Position numbers and translations under genes: made by a program. This document shows, one piece after another, positions 23,901-33,836 of a DNA stretch of 64,000 nucleotides. Positions within the stretch are counted from its first letter, which is position 1, and each line of letters starts with the position of its first letter. The notes below the pieces were generated by a model. It had not been told where the DNA came from, did not search any database, and saw nothing but the letters and a program-made list of their open reading frames with translations. The stretch is from Nematostella vectensis (Eukaryota; Cnidaria; Anthozoa; Actiniaria; Edwardsiidae): the NCBI RefSeq assembly GCF_932526225.1, contig NC_064038.1, positions 4,712,001 through 4,776,000 on the forward strand. Reading direction: 5' to 3'.

Positions 23901-26900
23901 TGCTGGCAAATAAAAACGCTTCAAGCATTTTGAATGACGGAAGCCCAAAAGCTATTAAGCTGGTTCACATCTTTGACGAGAGTTCGCAGACAATTGCAAA
24001 CTGCAGTAAAACATGCAGCATTGATTGCCTTTAGACCCAAGGGCTCTTACATGCAATCTCGTCCAGTTTGTACAGAATCAAGGCTGAGGCGTTTGCTTCC
24101 CTCATCTTGACCCTCATATCGGTCACTTTGCTCTGCCATGTCTTTCCTGGAACCAAACAAAGTGACGGATCATTAGAAAAGTTATAGGGGTGGGGAAAGA
24201 ACAGTAAGAAATCCATACACGATAACAACAAACTGTGGAAAATACATGTAGCCAGCGAGAAATGACAACAACAACAACAACAACAACAAACGACGAGGGA
24301 AAAAATCCACATACACATCATGCAGACCAGAAAAAACTAAGACCTCCCCAATGAATTTGCTAGTGCTCCGTCCCTGATTAGGGCGCCGTCAAGGCCTGTG
24401 CAAAAAAGACCAGCACTGATAAGATAAACACGTGTTACATCTTGCGTCACCATATTTTATGGTCAATCTATGAAGGCTTGACATAAAATGCTGCCCGCGT
24501 CGTTATTTGGGTTGTCTGTGTCTGCGAACTTAAGGTAATTCCCTTTAATAAATAGTTCTACAACCCAGTATTTTTTTAAACGTGGCATAAACAATATTGA
24601 AGTTAAGGGCTATCAAAAAATGTAATAAAAAAAATGGGGGTACCGATCTCGTTTTCACAACAGAGGGGCGTAGAGTTGACGCGTTTTTACTGATCGCGCA
24701 AGGAACAATCCCAATCTTAGTTTTCAAAAAGAGTGCCTAAAGTCTTTAAAAAATTAAGTTCTGTTTGTCGAGCTGCCAAAATCAGATCTCCTAAACAATA
24801 ACCCGTAGTAGCTAATGTTCAAAACAAATCACATTTTAACAGATCGCACTAAAAGACGTTTTCGCCACTATTCATACGGTAAAAAGCGCGTTTTTGAAGT
24901 ATTTTTACGGCTTTTAAGAGAAATAACAAAACTTCTACAACCCAACTTTTTTTCTTCTTTCAGTATATCATTTTTCCGTATATATTTAACTGTTTGAGCA
25001 AATAAAAAATGGGGGTAACCGATTTCGTTTTTCTGTCAAAGCGATTTTAAGTAAAAAAAACGCGCGCCTTTTGCTGTGTTTTCTTGTACAACTGTGGCGA
25101 GCGCGCACTTAATACCGGAAAATTCGAACAATTAGCGCGTGCCACTATGCGCAGAAGGGGTGTACAGTGCAATTCAAGGGAATTACCTTAAGATTCACGA
25201 CGAAGAAAAGTCTGCGACGGCGCACATGTTGTATTTCTCCGCGCGCTGAAATGTTGCGTGTACGCCGTCGTGGACCGTAGACTTTCCACCTTCTTGAATC
25301 GTAAGGTTTCTATTGAAAGCTCACCGGTGGTGTCATTGATAGGTTGCCTGCGTTGTGATTGGTGTGTTACCTTTGTTGCTATTGATGATTTGCCAGTGCT
25401 GTTAACCGGTTACCTGTGGTGTCATTGATGGTTTACCTGTGTTGTTATTGGTGGGATGCCTGTGGTGTAGCTGGTGAGTCGCCTGTGTACTAACCTGTGT
25501 ACTTGACTGACAGTGATATGAGTGTAGCATTGGGTTTATCCGGCTGGTCTGCCCATATTACATCCACCAGGTTTGGAGTTACTGCTTCCAACTGTATTTT
25601 GCTCTCGTTAAGTTCCTAAAGGGGGAAATGATAAATAAGTTGAAACAAAACGAATGATGGACCCAGTAAAAAGCCCTACGGTCAGGAGGTGTTTAAAATT
25701 GAACACTCACCTTTTCATCTCCCTCAAAATCTTCTGAAAAAGGCACGGAAAAGAGAAGAATTTATAATGAGTGTTGATACTCTTGCGTAGGGCACACCCA
25801 ATGAACATTTCACTATTGATCTTGCTATTTCCAAAGTCACTTACGTGTACTAAACAGATAAGGGTCAACGCCTACTTTGTCGCCTTTTTGTAAAACCTGC
25901 AATATAAGAGATGAGCGACCCGAATCAATATTCATTATATTCATCAAAATTTTAATTCGACTACCGATAATTTGGTTACTCGAATCTCAAGGTAAACTGA
26001 ACCAAAATAGAGTGGATTTAGGTTTGCTTTTTATCAATTTATATTAAATTACCATAACTCCTTTTTAGTTGATCTCTAAATCAGAAATCTATAAATTCCC
26101 TTTTTCCTGTAATTTCTATGTTTAAATACCTATAACGTCGCAACGATGATAGCGACGACAGAAACAATGGAATTCAATTGAATTTGGGAAATTTTCACTC
26201 TCTAGCACAGTCTCGTACCCAGTTCTTATTTGCCGTTGCCCGGACATCCACAGAAACCGGACCCTTGAAACCGCACCGTCATGCATCGCGCGGCGTATGG
26301 GTAAGAGACTGGGTCTAACAACCGCTTTTGCAGAAAATTTTCGGTTACGTTCTCCACTCTTGACGAACGCCACATAGCTGATAGACCCGTCCGTGCGCGC
26401 ATATAAAAACGCATGATACATGATACAGATGATTCCCCCCTGCTTATGAGTCCCGATTTAACTCGAGGAACGTCGAAATAAAAAAGATACCAATTACTGC
26501 TGCGGTTAGCTTTACTCTGCAGCTTTATGTTTTCTTCTACTGCCCCGTCACATTATCCCGTTTATGCTATCATCAAAGCTGCATTTGTGATCTCCCAATA
26601 ACTTGAGCTGATTTTGTTCCTCCAGGGAGTTTCAAATTATCGCACAACAAGCAGAGTATGGAATAGAAATTGTGGTATTGCTGTTTTGAAAAATACCTTG
26701 GTGCCATAATGATGACTGCAAAGTAAGCAGTAGAAGACCATGTTAAGGGGTTATACGCCTACCTTTGCAAGCCATTCAGTAATCGTTGGAGTACCAGACT
26801 CATCTGTAAAATATTTTTCTTATTAGTTCAAATATTTACACCATGGTTGTATAGTTATCGGCTTCTCTACTACTAATACTTACAATCTCGCATCAGCTTC

Positions 26901-29900
26901 CAATTGTCATCGAGCTCCATGGCCGCCTGTACGTAATACCGACCGTCGGTCCATAGCGCGGCCTGGGTCCTAGTAACCACAGCCGTACCTGAAAAAGACA
27001 CCTGAAGTGCTTAATAGGTAGATAAACTCCAACAATAGCTTATTTGTTTCAGCTTCAGGGGCCGAGGTTTGATGTCTGGTAAACTTAGGATTGGTAGCAT
27101 CCACAATATTCTGATACTATACCATGCCCACACTAGTCTGACGTCATATACACAATACTATGACGTCATGTCTACAATATTCTCACGTCATATGGTCTAC
27201 CTAAGTCTACAATGCTCTGACGTCATGGTCTGCAATGCTCTGACGTCATTTCCACACCGCTCTGACAATACTCTGATGTTTTGTCTACAATATTCTCATA
27301 CCATGTACAAAATGTTCGGAAGTTATGTCATAATGCTTCTGACGTCATTTATTCAATCCTCTGACGTCATGTCTGCAATGCTCTGACGTGGATTTGCTTC
27401 GAAAGACTACCGATGACCTTTGACGAGCAATTGCAGACATTTAGTATCGCGTTTTTCCTCGGAAACGGCAAACGTCAAACCTCAGGGTGTCACGTGAGAA
27501 GGGCTTGCGGTCAAGTTTGCAGTCTGCGGTTCGCGTTTTGATCTTAGGAGCACCGTCTAGCGGTAAGTGATTTACATGCGCCCTTGAGCATACTGACCAG
27601 CAGAACCTGTGAAGCCAGACACGAACGCTCTCCTCATGTCATGCGTGGAGATGTATTCACTCTACACCGGAAACGGAAATAGAAAAATGCAGAGAGATTT
27701 ATTGACTCTACAGCGGAAACGGAAATGGAAACATGCATATGGATGTGTTCACTCTACAGCGGAAACGGAAATAAAAAGATACATGGAGATGTGTTCACTC
27801 TACAGCGGAAACGGAAATAAAAACATACATAGAGATGCGTTTACTCCACAGCAGAAACGGGAATAGAAACATGCATAAAAGATTTTTTCCTCTACACCGG
27901 AAATAGAGGCGTCACTACTGTTTTCGACACAGGTGACGTGCTTTGTAGCATCAATAACCCGTAAAACAGGTTCACCCCACACGCATGCGTACCTGATGTG
28001 CATCTGTAGGCGGCACGATGTACGCGTCAAGACCACGTGATTTCATCTGCGCGCGCAGGTTTATTAGCCTCTCTGTAGTGTTGACTCTCTTGATAACTTT
28101 GTCCTGATAATGATAGCATAAGCTTACAAAAAAATACACGATTTATATGTTAGTTAAAGTCAGATTTACCAGATTTATTTTAACACAATTCTAATTTGAA
28201 TTAATCTCCGGTTTAACCTCTTTTCTGCTAGCAGATTAATATTTTCTTTGTACGCTGCTAGCAGGGGAAACTAACGTGCGAGCCGTGAGTTTGCTTTCTG
28301 TTCGAGTAACACAAATGCGCAAATACAAGCACGTCGATATTTAATGTGAGAACTACGTTTAATGTGAAGCAACCAAAAAATTAGGAACATTCGTGGATTT
28401 TCTTTTGTTCATCCTATTCATTTTTTAACTTCTGTTTCGTTGTTCTTAAACAACATACATTAGTACATCTTGATTTCAATAATGAATTACTAAAAATATC
28501 AAAATAGTCGTGTTCGTTCACAAGAGTATCAAATAAGGTTCACTAGTAATCGAATACCAGATTTTCGTGAACTTGACTTCAATAACAATACAGTAATAGA
28601 AGTTAATCGTTATACTAGTTTTGTAAGCTTTTGTTAAAGGGGCAATTCAGCTAAGCGACAATGGTGTATCTCGACTAATTTTTTTTCACCCCTAAACGCC
28701 ACTTTTTCCACTTTAGTTTAAATAGGTGCCCTCAAATAAGTAAGATTCAGTCTACATTTTAAACAGGTACACTCAAATGAGTAAGATTCAGCGTACAATA
28801 AATAGGTACCCTTAAATGAGTAAGAGTCAGCCTACATTAAATAGGTACCCTCAAATGAATAAGAGTCAGCCTACATTAAATAGGTACCCTCAAATGAATA
28901 AGATTCAGCCTACATTAAATAGGTACCCTCAAATGAATAAGATTCAGCCTACATTGTATAGGTACCCTTAAATGAATAAGATTCAGCCTACATTAAATAG
29001 GTACCCTTAAATGAGTAAGAGTCAGCCTACATTAAATAGGTACCCCTCAATAAATAAGATTCAGCCTACATTAAATGGGTACCCTCAAATGAGTTAGATT
29101 CAGCCTACATTAAATAGGTACCCTTAAATGAATAAGAGTCAGCCTACATTAAATAGGTACCCTTAAATAAATAAGATTCAGCCTACATTAAATAGGTACC
29201 CTCAAATGAGTACGATTCAGCCTACATTAAATAGGTACCCTTAAATGAGTAAGATTCAGCTTAAGGTAACCTTAAATTAGTAAGATTCAGCTTGAGGTAC
29301 CCTTGAATGAGTAAGATTCAGCTAAAGGTACCCTCAAATGACTAGGATTCAGCTTAAGGTACCCTCAAATGAGTAAGATTCAGCTTAAAGTACCCTTAAA
29401 TGAGTAAGATTCAGCTTAAACCTTAAATTAGTAAGATTCAGCTTGAGGTACCCTTAAATGAGTAAGATTCAGCTTAAGGTACCCTCAAATGAGTAAGATT
29501 CAGCTTAAGGTACCCTCGAATGAGTAAGATTCAGCTTAAGGTACCCTTAAATTAGTAAAATTCAGCTTGAGGTACCCTCAAATGAGTAAGATTCAGCTTA
29601 AGGTACCCTGGAATAAGATTCAGCTTACAGCTGCAAAATTAGGACCAAGAACGACCCTGACAGCCCTCCTTTGTTTTAACAAAGGATTTAAAAATCTTAT
29701 TTTATTACACTTTTCAAATGGCGAGTACTTTGACAATCATTATTCTATTTGTGTCGCGATTGGTCATAATAGATAACATATTGCATTAATTTAGTAACAA
29801 AGGTTAGAGCTAGAAAAAAAAACAGTAAAGGTGATTGTCGTTGTTATATTGATTATATAAATAAACCCGAAAACTAAATGCTTTTAAAAATATTAAAAAA

Positions 29901-32900
29901 TCTGATACACCTAATCCTATAGAAAAGGATCAACGGGAGTCCTGTCGACCTAGAAAGTTTCGTGTGATATTCTAAAATTTAATTAAGAGTTCATAATTTT
30001 ATTTCACTGGAGCAATTGTAGACATCGTGTCCCCCTGCCTGTGCAAATATACGCATTAAGTTAAACAACTTGTGATTGAAGGATGGTAAATTAACACAGA
30101 AGGCTTGTCAAATGGCGTATGGTCGGATTTGCATGGGAGGAGGGCTAGAAGTAATTATTTGATTGGCTGTTTACTTGAGAATCCTGGATTAACATGTTTA
30201 GTTTCGAAACGTGTTCAGGAAGCGAAGTCGTAACATAAAACGTGCGACTACTACAGTAAAAAGAACAGAAGCTTTGAGAGCACAAAAGTAAAGGGGGAAT
30301 TGTAATATATCCAAATGCAATATTGAAACAAGAAAAACTCATCATAAACACTCATCAGAATGTTTTGCGACCAGGATCAGAAAAAAGGATAGAGGAAAAA
30401 CGCCTTATTTTGCTGACAGGGCGGCAAGAAAGGAACGTCACCTCAACGAGGTTAACCCCCTGCTAATAAAAGCACGCGATTCTAAAGCGAAGCAGACTAA
30501 ACAGGAGATTGAGTAACAAGACCAAGAAAAGGATCGCAGCTGTTTCATAAAGAACTCGTTTTTACTTGTCCTTAAATGCTAAAGTAACATATAATCGAGG
30601 ACACGGAAAGGTGGCACAATGCAGAGATTACAAATGTGTCCGCCTTATTTGCAAGGAAACGTAACTGAAGTACTTCAAAGTCTTCATGACCCGAACATAG
30701 TCCTTGCCACTCTCAACAGCATACTCTCCGTACCGACCGCCTTTATAAACGCTCTAGTTATAGCCGCGATCCTCACAACGCCACGACTGCGGACGCCATC
30801 TTTTTACTTGCTCACAAACCTCGCCGTGTCGGACTGCCTGGTGGGACTTATTGCTCAGCCGGCACTAGTAGCATTCCGGGTAGCCGAGGTAAACGAAAAC
30901 AGGGAGCTCAGCTGCAAACTCAGTAATCTTTCTATTGCTCTAATAGCTTGCCTTTCCGTGACCAGTCTTATCACTATTACGGCTATTAGTTTGGATAGGT
31001 ATTTCGCGCTCAAATCAAACATCAAATACCGTACAACAGTTACAGTAAAACGCGTCTTGATTTCCATCACCTTTATTTGGATTTTTTCTATCATCTTCGG
31101 TGTTTATTTCACTCTTTTCGGCAATGTGAAGTCTTTTTCTATAGCTACGGGAAGTTTTGGATCAATATGCCTTTTTCTTATCTCTGTCTCGTATTTCCGC
31201 ACATACAGAATGCTTCAACATCATACCAACAATCAGATTCAATCACATGAATCGGAAACTGCGTCTAATAAGGCTTACCGAAGGGAAATACGGAGATACA
31301 GAAAGACATTAAATCTAATGGTCTGGATTGTATCTTTGCTGTTTATTTGCTGTACGCCTTATATCGTAATGTCAGCGGTTGTCATGGTTTTCGGGTATGA
31401 TGTCAGCCACGTAGTTACAGCCGCTTTCATAGCTAGTGTTACCGCGGTTCTCTTCAACTCGTTTATAAATCCTCTCTTGTATTTATTGAAAATCAGGCAG
31501 ATAAGAAAAGCCTGCTACAGGCTGATAGGATTAAAATGAGAAAATGAGGTTAAATGTTAATTAGACAGTTAGCAGCCACGGCTTACGGTAAGGGACAAGA
31601 AAGCACACTAAAAGAGGTCTTTGGAGCGAACCGATTTATTTTGGCAGTATTTAACAAATGGTAATAACGACGCCATTTTGTTACAGCATACACTTCTATC
31701 TCAGAGCTACTGATCTAATTTCAATCAAATATCCTTAATAAAGAATCGGACTTGAAGAGTGCTGTAGCATGTCTCGAATATTGGGTTGGGGGACACATGT
31801 GCCCTTGCCAGCTTCACCTTTGTTACTGTTTTTATTCAATATTGGACGACGCATGATGTGTTGAATCTCGAAAATACCATATAAAAGCAAAGTTTTATAC
31901 TTCATTTACCAAATTCAGTCGAAAATATAACATTGGTTTCCTAAAATCAGCCGATGGAAATGGATGTTTTTTGGCACTTGGTATTTTGCTAGGATGGCAA
32001 AATGGCGGCTGGCAGACGCTGTTGAAGAAAATAATTGGGGGGCACAGCCACGCCTCCACAGGTCATTTCCTAATAATTTTGAAAATGTCGGGGGGGGGGG
32101 GGGGGGGGGCAAGTGACCCTAGTGCCCCCCCTACAGCCATGTTCAACTGTGGTTGGCAATTTCAAAGTTTTCTTGAGAAGAGACCGTTGCATTTTCATAT
32201 TTAAAATAACCAACAGAGGAGTGGCTGGTGGACATTCTTTAAGCACCCCGCGGTGGTGATGGGCGGTAGTTCGTAATAACTTGGATGCAATAGTTACACA
32301 GAGTGCTTGGGGCGGCTCCTATTATATTGAAGGGGCAGCAAACCATATTTGGGCATGACTGTAAAAGCCGAATAACATAGTTCATCTTATTGTTAATAGA
32401 CAGCGCGCTTTTAATCTGTTTCAGTAACAGAAAAAAATTGAGGGTAAATTCATAAATTAGCAAACTAAAGCGGGAAAACTCTTATAAACCCCACCCCCTC
32501 CCCAGCTGTGATTTTTGAATAAGACTCCCTCCCACCCCATCAAAAGTGCCATACCATAGCACCAACTAAGATCAAATCATTTCAGGCATGCACGTCCCTT
32601 TCCCCCGTTACCATAAACCAGCGCTAACAGACTATTAACTAACTATTATCCGAATCCCATTCCAAATCCACGTTTTGCCATCCAGTCAAACTCCTGTTAT
32701 GCCATGATCACCTCGGATTGTTTTGTTTTGCTCGGGCTGCCTGCGGCGACGGGACTTCAACTAATCATCCCTCGGTTGCGGGGACATTTAATCACTAAAT
32801 TCCCCCCGTGCCATGCTATTAACATAATTATCGTAAGCTGTCGCGGGCATCTCGGAAGCCTTATAAAAACGTATCCTTTCATCGGTCCTCTAAGTCAGCT

Positions 32901-33836
32901 TAGAGTTCGCTATTCGATAATGAAAAATATATGGAAAAAAAAGAAGACAAACATGCAGTATGAGATAGGTAAAAAAAAACTACTAAAAATAGCGTTTGAC
33001 TTTATCAATAATTGATTTATTATTTCGTGGCACCACAGATCAAACATGAAAAAAGAGAAACTTTTGTCGTCGATAACTTGTCCGAGAAGGGTTTGACACA
33101 GGATGTAGACGTTAATTAATTGATCTCTCGACGCCGTAATGTGTTTATTGTGGTGTGAATTAGGGATAAATGCCTTGCTTTCTCGCCAATAGCACAAATT
33201 AAAGTTGAGCCTCAACTTCCATATGATGCATTTTGTTATTCTGTTTTCAACGGAGAAATTTCAAAATGAGCGCGGATACTAAAATAAAAGAAGAAGACCG
33301 TCAAGTGGCAAGTTGTAAAAGTGTGCAGCAATTTTAAGCCCCGTAACGGCTCATCACGTTCTCAACGCGCCAGGGGTAGCGCATTAGAGACAACGCAAAA
33401 GAAAAAATGCGAGCATCCGGTTTCAAAATTCTTTATTTGTATTTGTTATACAATCTGAATTTTGAAACCGGATGCCGGCAGGCTAAAGATTAGTATTGAA
33501 AACTCTTTCGCGCTTTTTTCGTCTGTAGATTTTCGCGCGCTTGCTCGTGGATTTGCGCGCGGTTTGAAAATCCAGCGCAAAAATCGCGAAAATGTTCCTT
33601 TTACGTTGTGCCATGTTACTGTCGATGTTTATTTCACCTTTTTTTCTAGACAATACAAAAAAGAATATATTCAAAACAAATAAAAGGCGAGGAATCACAA
33701 AAAAAAACTATAAAGTTACGGGCTATTAAAGTAACTGAGATTAAAGTATCTAAAAGATAATTTTGCTGACCTTTAATCCATATCCCTGACAGAGTTGTAC
33801 GCCCAACAGCAAGACTGGAAGGAGCAAATAAAACAT
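14988..33836 (-). CDS. XPNPEP2: Xaa-Pro aminopeptidase, membrane-bound (XPNPEP2-like), 25 exons
   Basis: Minus-strand exons: candidate exon 1 33836-33771; then 28103-27993, 27661-27598, 26988-26884, 26803-26763, 25896-25845, 25733-25711 (23-nt microexon), 25615-25495, 24146-24051, 22271-22190, 21895-21742, 21080-21036, 20692-20606, 20105-20055, 19558-19494, 19389-19312, 19060-18989, 18830-18770, 18520-18451, 18297-18193, 18082-18008, 17354-17281, 17155-17108, 15445-15395, 15194-14988. All phases match; total 667 residues (human XPNPEP2 about 674). Exon 1 gives a signal peptide ([18 protein letters not shown]). [14 protein letters not shown] is XPNPEP2-like. All five pita-bread metal ligands are kept: Asp432 (LIDTGSQY), Asp443 (GTCDTSRT), His506 (GTGHGIGMF), Glu542 (EPGYYKTG), Glu578 (GFEPIGL). 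The C-terminus is hydrophobic after a small-residue site, as for a GPI anchor. The enzyme removes an N-terminal residue before proline at the cell surface. Exon 1 is the least certain part: its donor GTCAGC is weak and the intron is 5.7 kb. Confidence 0.9.
15481..17095. repeat. 27-bp minisatellite, about 59 copies
   Basis: The unit, GAGGACGAGATCGAGTGAGT plus AAGGTCA, repeats with few variants (GACGAG/GACAAG, ATC/ATA/ACC). It fills nearly all of the 1662-bp intron between XPNPEP2 exons at 17108 and 15445. As 27 is a multiple of three and no unit has a stop, both strands carry long open frames (minus: repeats of SSSDLTHSI; plus: VSKVRGRDR). These are repeat artefacts, not genes. Confidence 0.95.
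17816..17916. repeat. 26-bp minisatellite, four copies
   Basis: The unit ACACGCGCGTGGGATGGTTA plus YGAVAA-type bases occurs four times in an XPNPEP2 intron. Each unit holds the palindrome CACGCGCGTG. Confidence 0.85.
18112..18180 (-). repeat. Partial duplicate of the XPNPEP2 His-motif exon end
   Basis: Read on the minus strand, GGGACAAGGGATTGGAATGT at about 18163-18144 repeats the exon 20 text GGGACAGGACACGGGATTGG plus AATGTTCC (exon 18297-18193) about 77 bp downstream. The copy lies in the following intron, lacks the GTAATT donor and is diverged. Confidence 0.6.
19595..19735. repeat. ATTAC / CTTCTCAAAGGC tandem repeat
   Basis: TTACTTCTCAAAGGCATTAC recurs about five times with variable numbers of the pentamer ATTAC between. 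It lies upstream of the XPNPEP2 exon at 19558-19494 and is followed by a poly-C run. Confidence 0.8.
20815..21035 (-). repeat. 22-bp minisatellite made of copies of the XPNPEP2 exon 12 donor
   Basis: On the minus strand exon 12 ends AACAAG and is followed directly by GTAAGCACGTGATATTTGTA plus CA. This 22-bp unit then repeats about nine times with variants (GTAAGCATGTGATTGTTGTA, GTTAGCACGTG, GTATGCACGTG). Each repeat begins at a potential 5' splice site. Confidence 0.88.
21424..21645. repeat. 23-bp minisatellite, about nine copies
   Basis: The unit ACTGCGTGACATAGCACAGA plus ACG repeats with variants. It lies in the XPNPEP2 intron between exons at 21742 and 21080. The long open frames here are repeat artefacts. 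Confidence 0.85.
22300..22615. repeat. 24-bp minisatellite (first block)
   Basis: The unit CTCATATAGTCATATAGTCC plus AGTC recurs about 12 times with variants, in an XPNPEP2 intron. A related block is at 22880-23270. Confidence 0.85.
22880..23270. repeat. 24-bp-type minisatellite (second block, longer compound units)
   Basis: Same core as the block at 22300-22615 (TCATATAGTCCAGTCCTCAT), here mixed with TAGTTGAGTCCTCAAAAAGT-type segments. About 260 bp of unique sequence separates the two, so one array was probably split by insertion or decay. Confidence 0.8.
24529..25192. mobile_element. 664-bp TIR element, piggyBac-like ends
   Basis: Perfect 17-bp terminal inverted repeats: CTTAAGGTAATTCCCTT at 24529-24545 and its complement at 25176-25192. 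The embedded TTAA may be the target duplication. Inside, two related segments contain ATGGGGGTACCGATCTCGTT and ATGGGGGTAACCGATTTCGT in the same orientation. No transposase was seen. It lies in the XPNPEP2 intron between exons at 25495 and 24146. Confidence 0.8.
25186..25306. repeat. Imperfect inverted repeat next to the TIR element
   Basis: CCTTAAGATTCACGACGAAG...AGTCTGCGACGGCG pairs with CGCCGTCGTGGACCGTAGAC...CTTGAATCGTAAGG. It overlaps the right end of the 24529-25192 element and may be a second nested MITE. Confidence 0.6.
25325..25494 (-). repeat. Irregular ~30-bp array of copies of the XPNPEP2 exon 8 donor
   Basis: On the minus strand exon 8 ends TACACAG|GTTAGT. The intron then repeats text such as CACCACAG|GTAACC, CAACACAG|GTAAAC, CAACAAAG|GTAACA and CACAG|GCATCC about six times, at 20-35 bp spacing. 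Most units hold a usable 5' splice site or a one-base variant. Confidence 0.75.
27075..27395. repeat. Imperfect 22-bp array rich in TGACGTCA (CRE) sites
   Basis: TCTACAATGCTCTGACGTCA-type units recur about 12 times. At least six contain the palindrome TGACGTCA. It lies in the XPNPEP2 intron between exons at 27598 and 26988. Confidence 0.8.
27659..27895 (-). repeat. 46-bp minisatellite made of copies of the XPNPEP2 exon 3 acceptor
   Basis: Exactly 46-bp spacing: the acceptor-like core (minus strand CCGCTGTAG|AGT) lies with its plus-strand start at 27659, 27705, 27751, 27797, 27843 and 27889. The 27659 site is the true exon 3 acceptor (exon 27661-27598). Each upstream unit repeats the exon's first bases (AGTGAACACATCTCC) followed by a pyrimidine tract and TAG. 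Confidence 0.93.
28225..28264. repeat. Paired CTGCTAGCAG palindromes
   Basis: CTGCTAGCAG occurs at 28225-28234 and 28255-28264. The same palindrome forms the ends of the hairpin at 42286-42362, so this may be a shrunken copy of that element. Confidence 0.55.
28735..29635. repeat. Large ~30-40-bp minisatellite, two sub-types
   Basis: From 28735 to about 29250 the unit is about 39-40 bp (AAATAGGTACCCTCAAATGA plus ATAAGATTCAGCCTACATT). From 29250 to 29635 a shorter unit of about 30 bp lacks the TACATTAAATA part (CTTAAGGTACCCTCAAATGA plus GTAAGATTCAG). About 25 units in all. It lies in the proposed XPNPEP2 intron 1. Confidence 0.9.
29636..30618. other. AT-rich upstream region of the GPCR gene
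   Basis: No gene is seen on either strand. It includes the presumed 5' flank of the intronless GPCR at 30619 and lies in the proposed intron 1 of XPNPEP2. Confidence 0.45.
30619..31539 (+). CDS. Rhodopsin-family (class A) G protein-coupled receptor, intronless
   Basis: A single 306-residue frame from ATG to TGA. Seven hydrophobic helices are visible. Class A landmarks: [10 protein letters not shown] (TM2, LAxxD), [10 protein letters not shown] (end of TM3, DRY), [20 protein letters not shown] (TM6, with CCTPY in place of CWxPY), and [12 protein letters not shown] (TM7, NPxxY). N-glycosylation sequons NVT near residue 14 and NLS after TM2. The N-terminus, third loop and tail are all short, and extracellular loop 2 has no clear Cys to pair with one ahead of TM3. 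This is reminiscent of the melanocortin/cannabinoid/adenosine cluster, but I cannot name a ligand. Sea anemones carry many such single-exon orphan receptors. It appears nested, in antisense, in intron 1 of the XPNPEP2-like gene. Confidence 0.93.
   Translation: MQRLQMCPPYLQGNVTEVLQSLHDPNIVLATLNSILSVPTAFINALVIAAILTTPRLRTPSFYLLTNLAVSDCLVGLIAQPALVAFRVAEVNENRELSCKLSNLSIALIACLSVTSLITITAISLDRYFALKSNIKYRTTVTVKRVLISITFIWIFSIIFGVYFTLFGNVKSFSIATGSFGSICLFLISVSYFRTYRMLQHHTNNQIQSHESETASNKAYRREIRRYRKTLNLMVWIVSLLFICCTPYIVMSAVVMVFGYDVSHVVTAAFIASVTAVLFNSFINPLLYLLKIRQIRKACYRLIGLK
31540..33412. other. Gene-free stretch
   Basis: No supported exon. It contains a poly-G run near 32091-32109 and AT-rich unique sequence. 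It lies in the proposed XPNPEP2 intron 1. Confidence 0.45.
33413..33475. repeat. Perfect 19-bp inverted repeat (hairpin)
   Basis: GCATCCGGTTTCAAAATTC at 33413-33431 is the exact complement of GAATTTTGAAACCGGATGC at 33457-33475, with a 25-bp AT-rich loop. It lies about 300 bp beyond the candidate XPNPEP2 signal exon on its intron side. Confidence 0.85.

Noticed and set aside
28735-29635. Possible CRISPR-like or centromeric repeat
   Set aside because: Short diverged tandem units without spacers and far below alpha-satellite size; an ordinary minisatellite.
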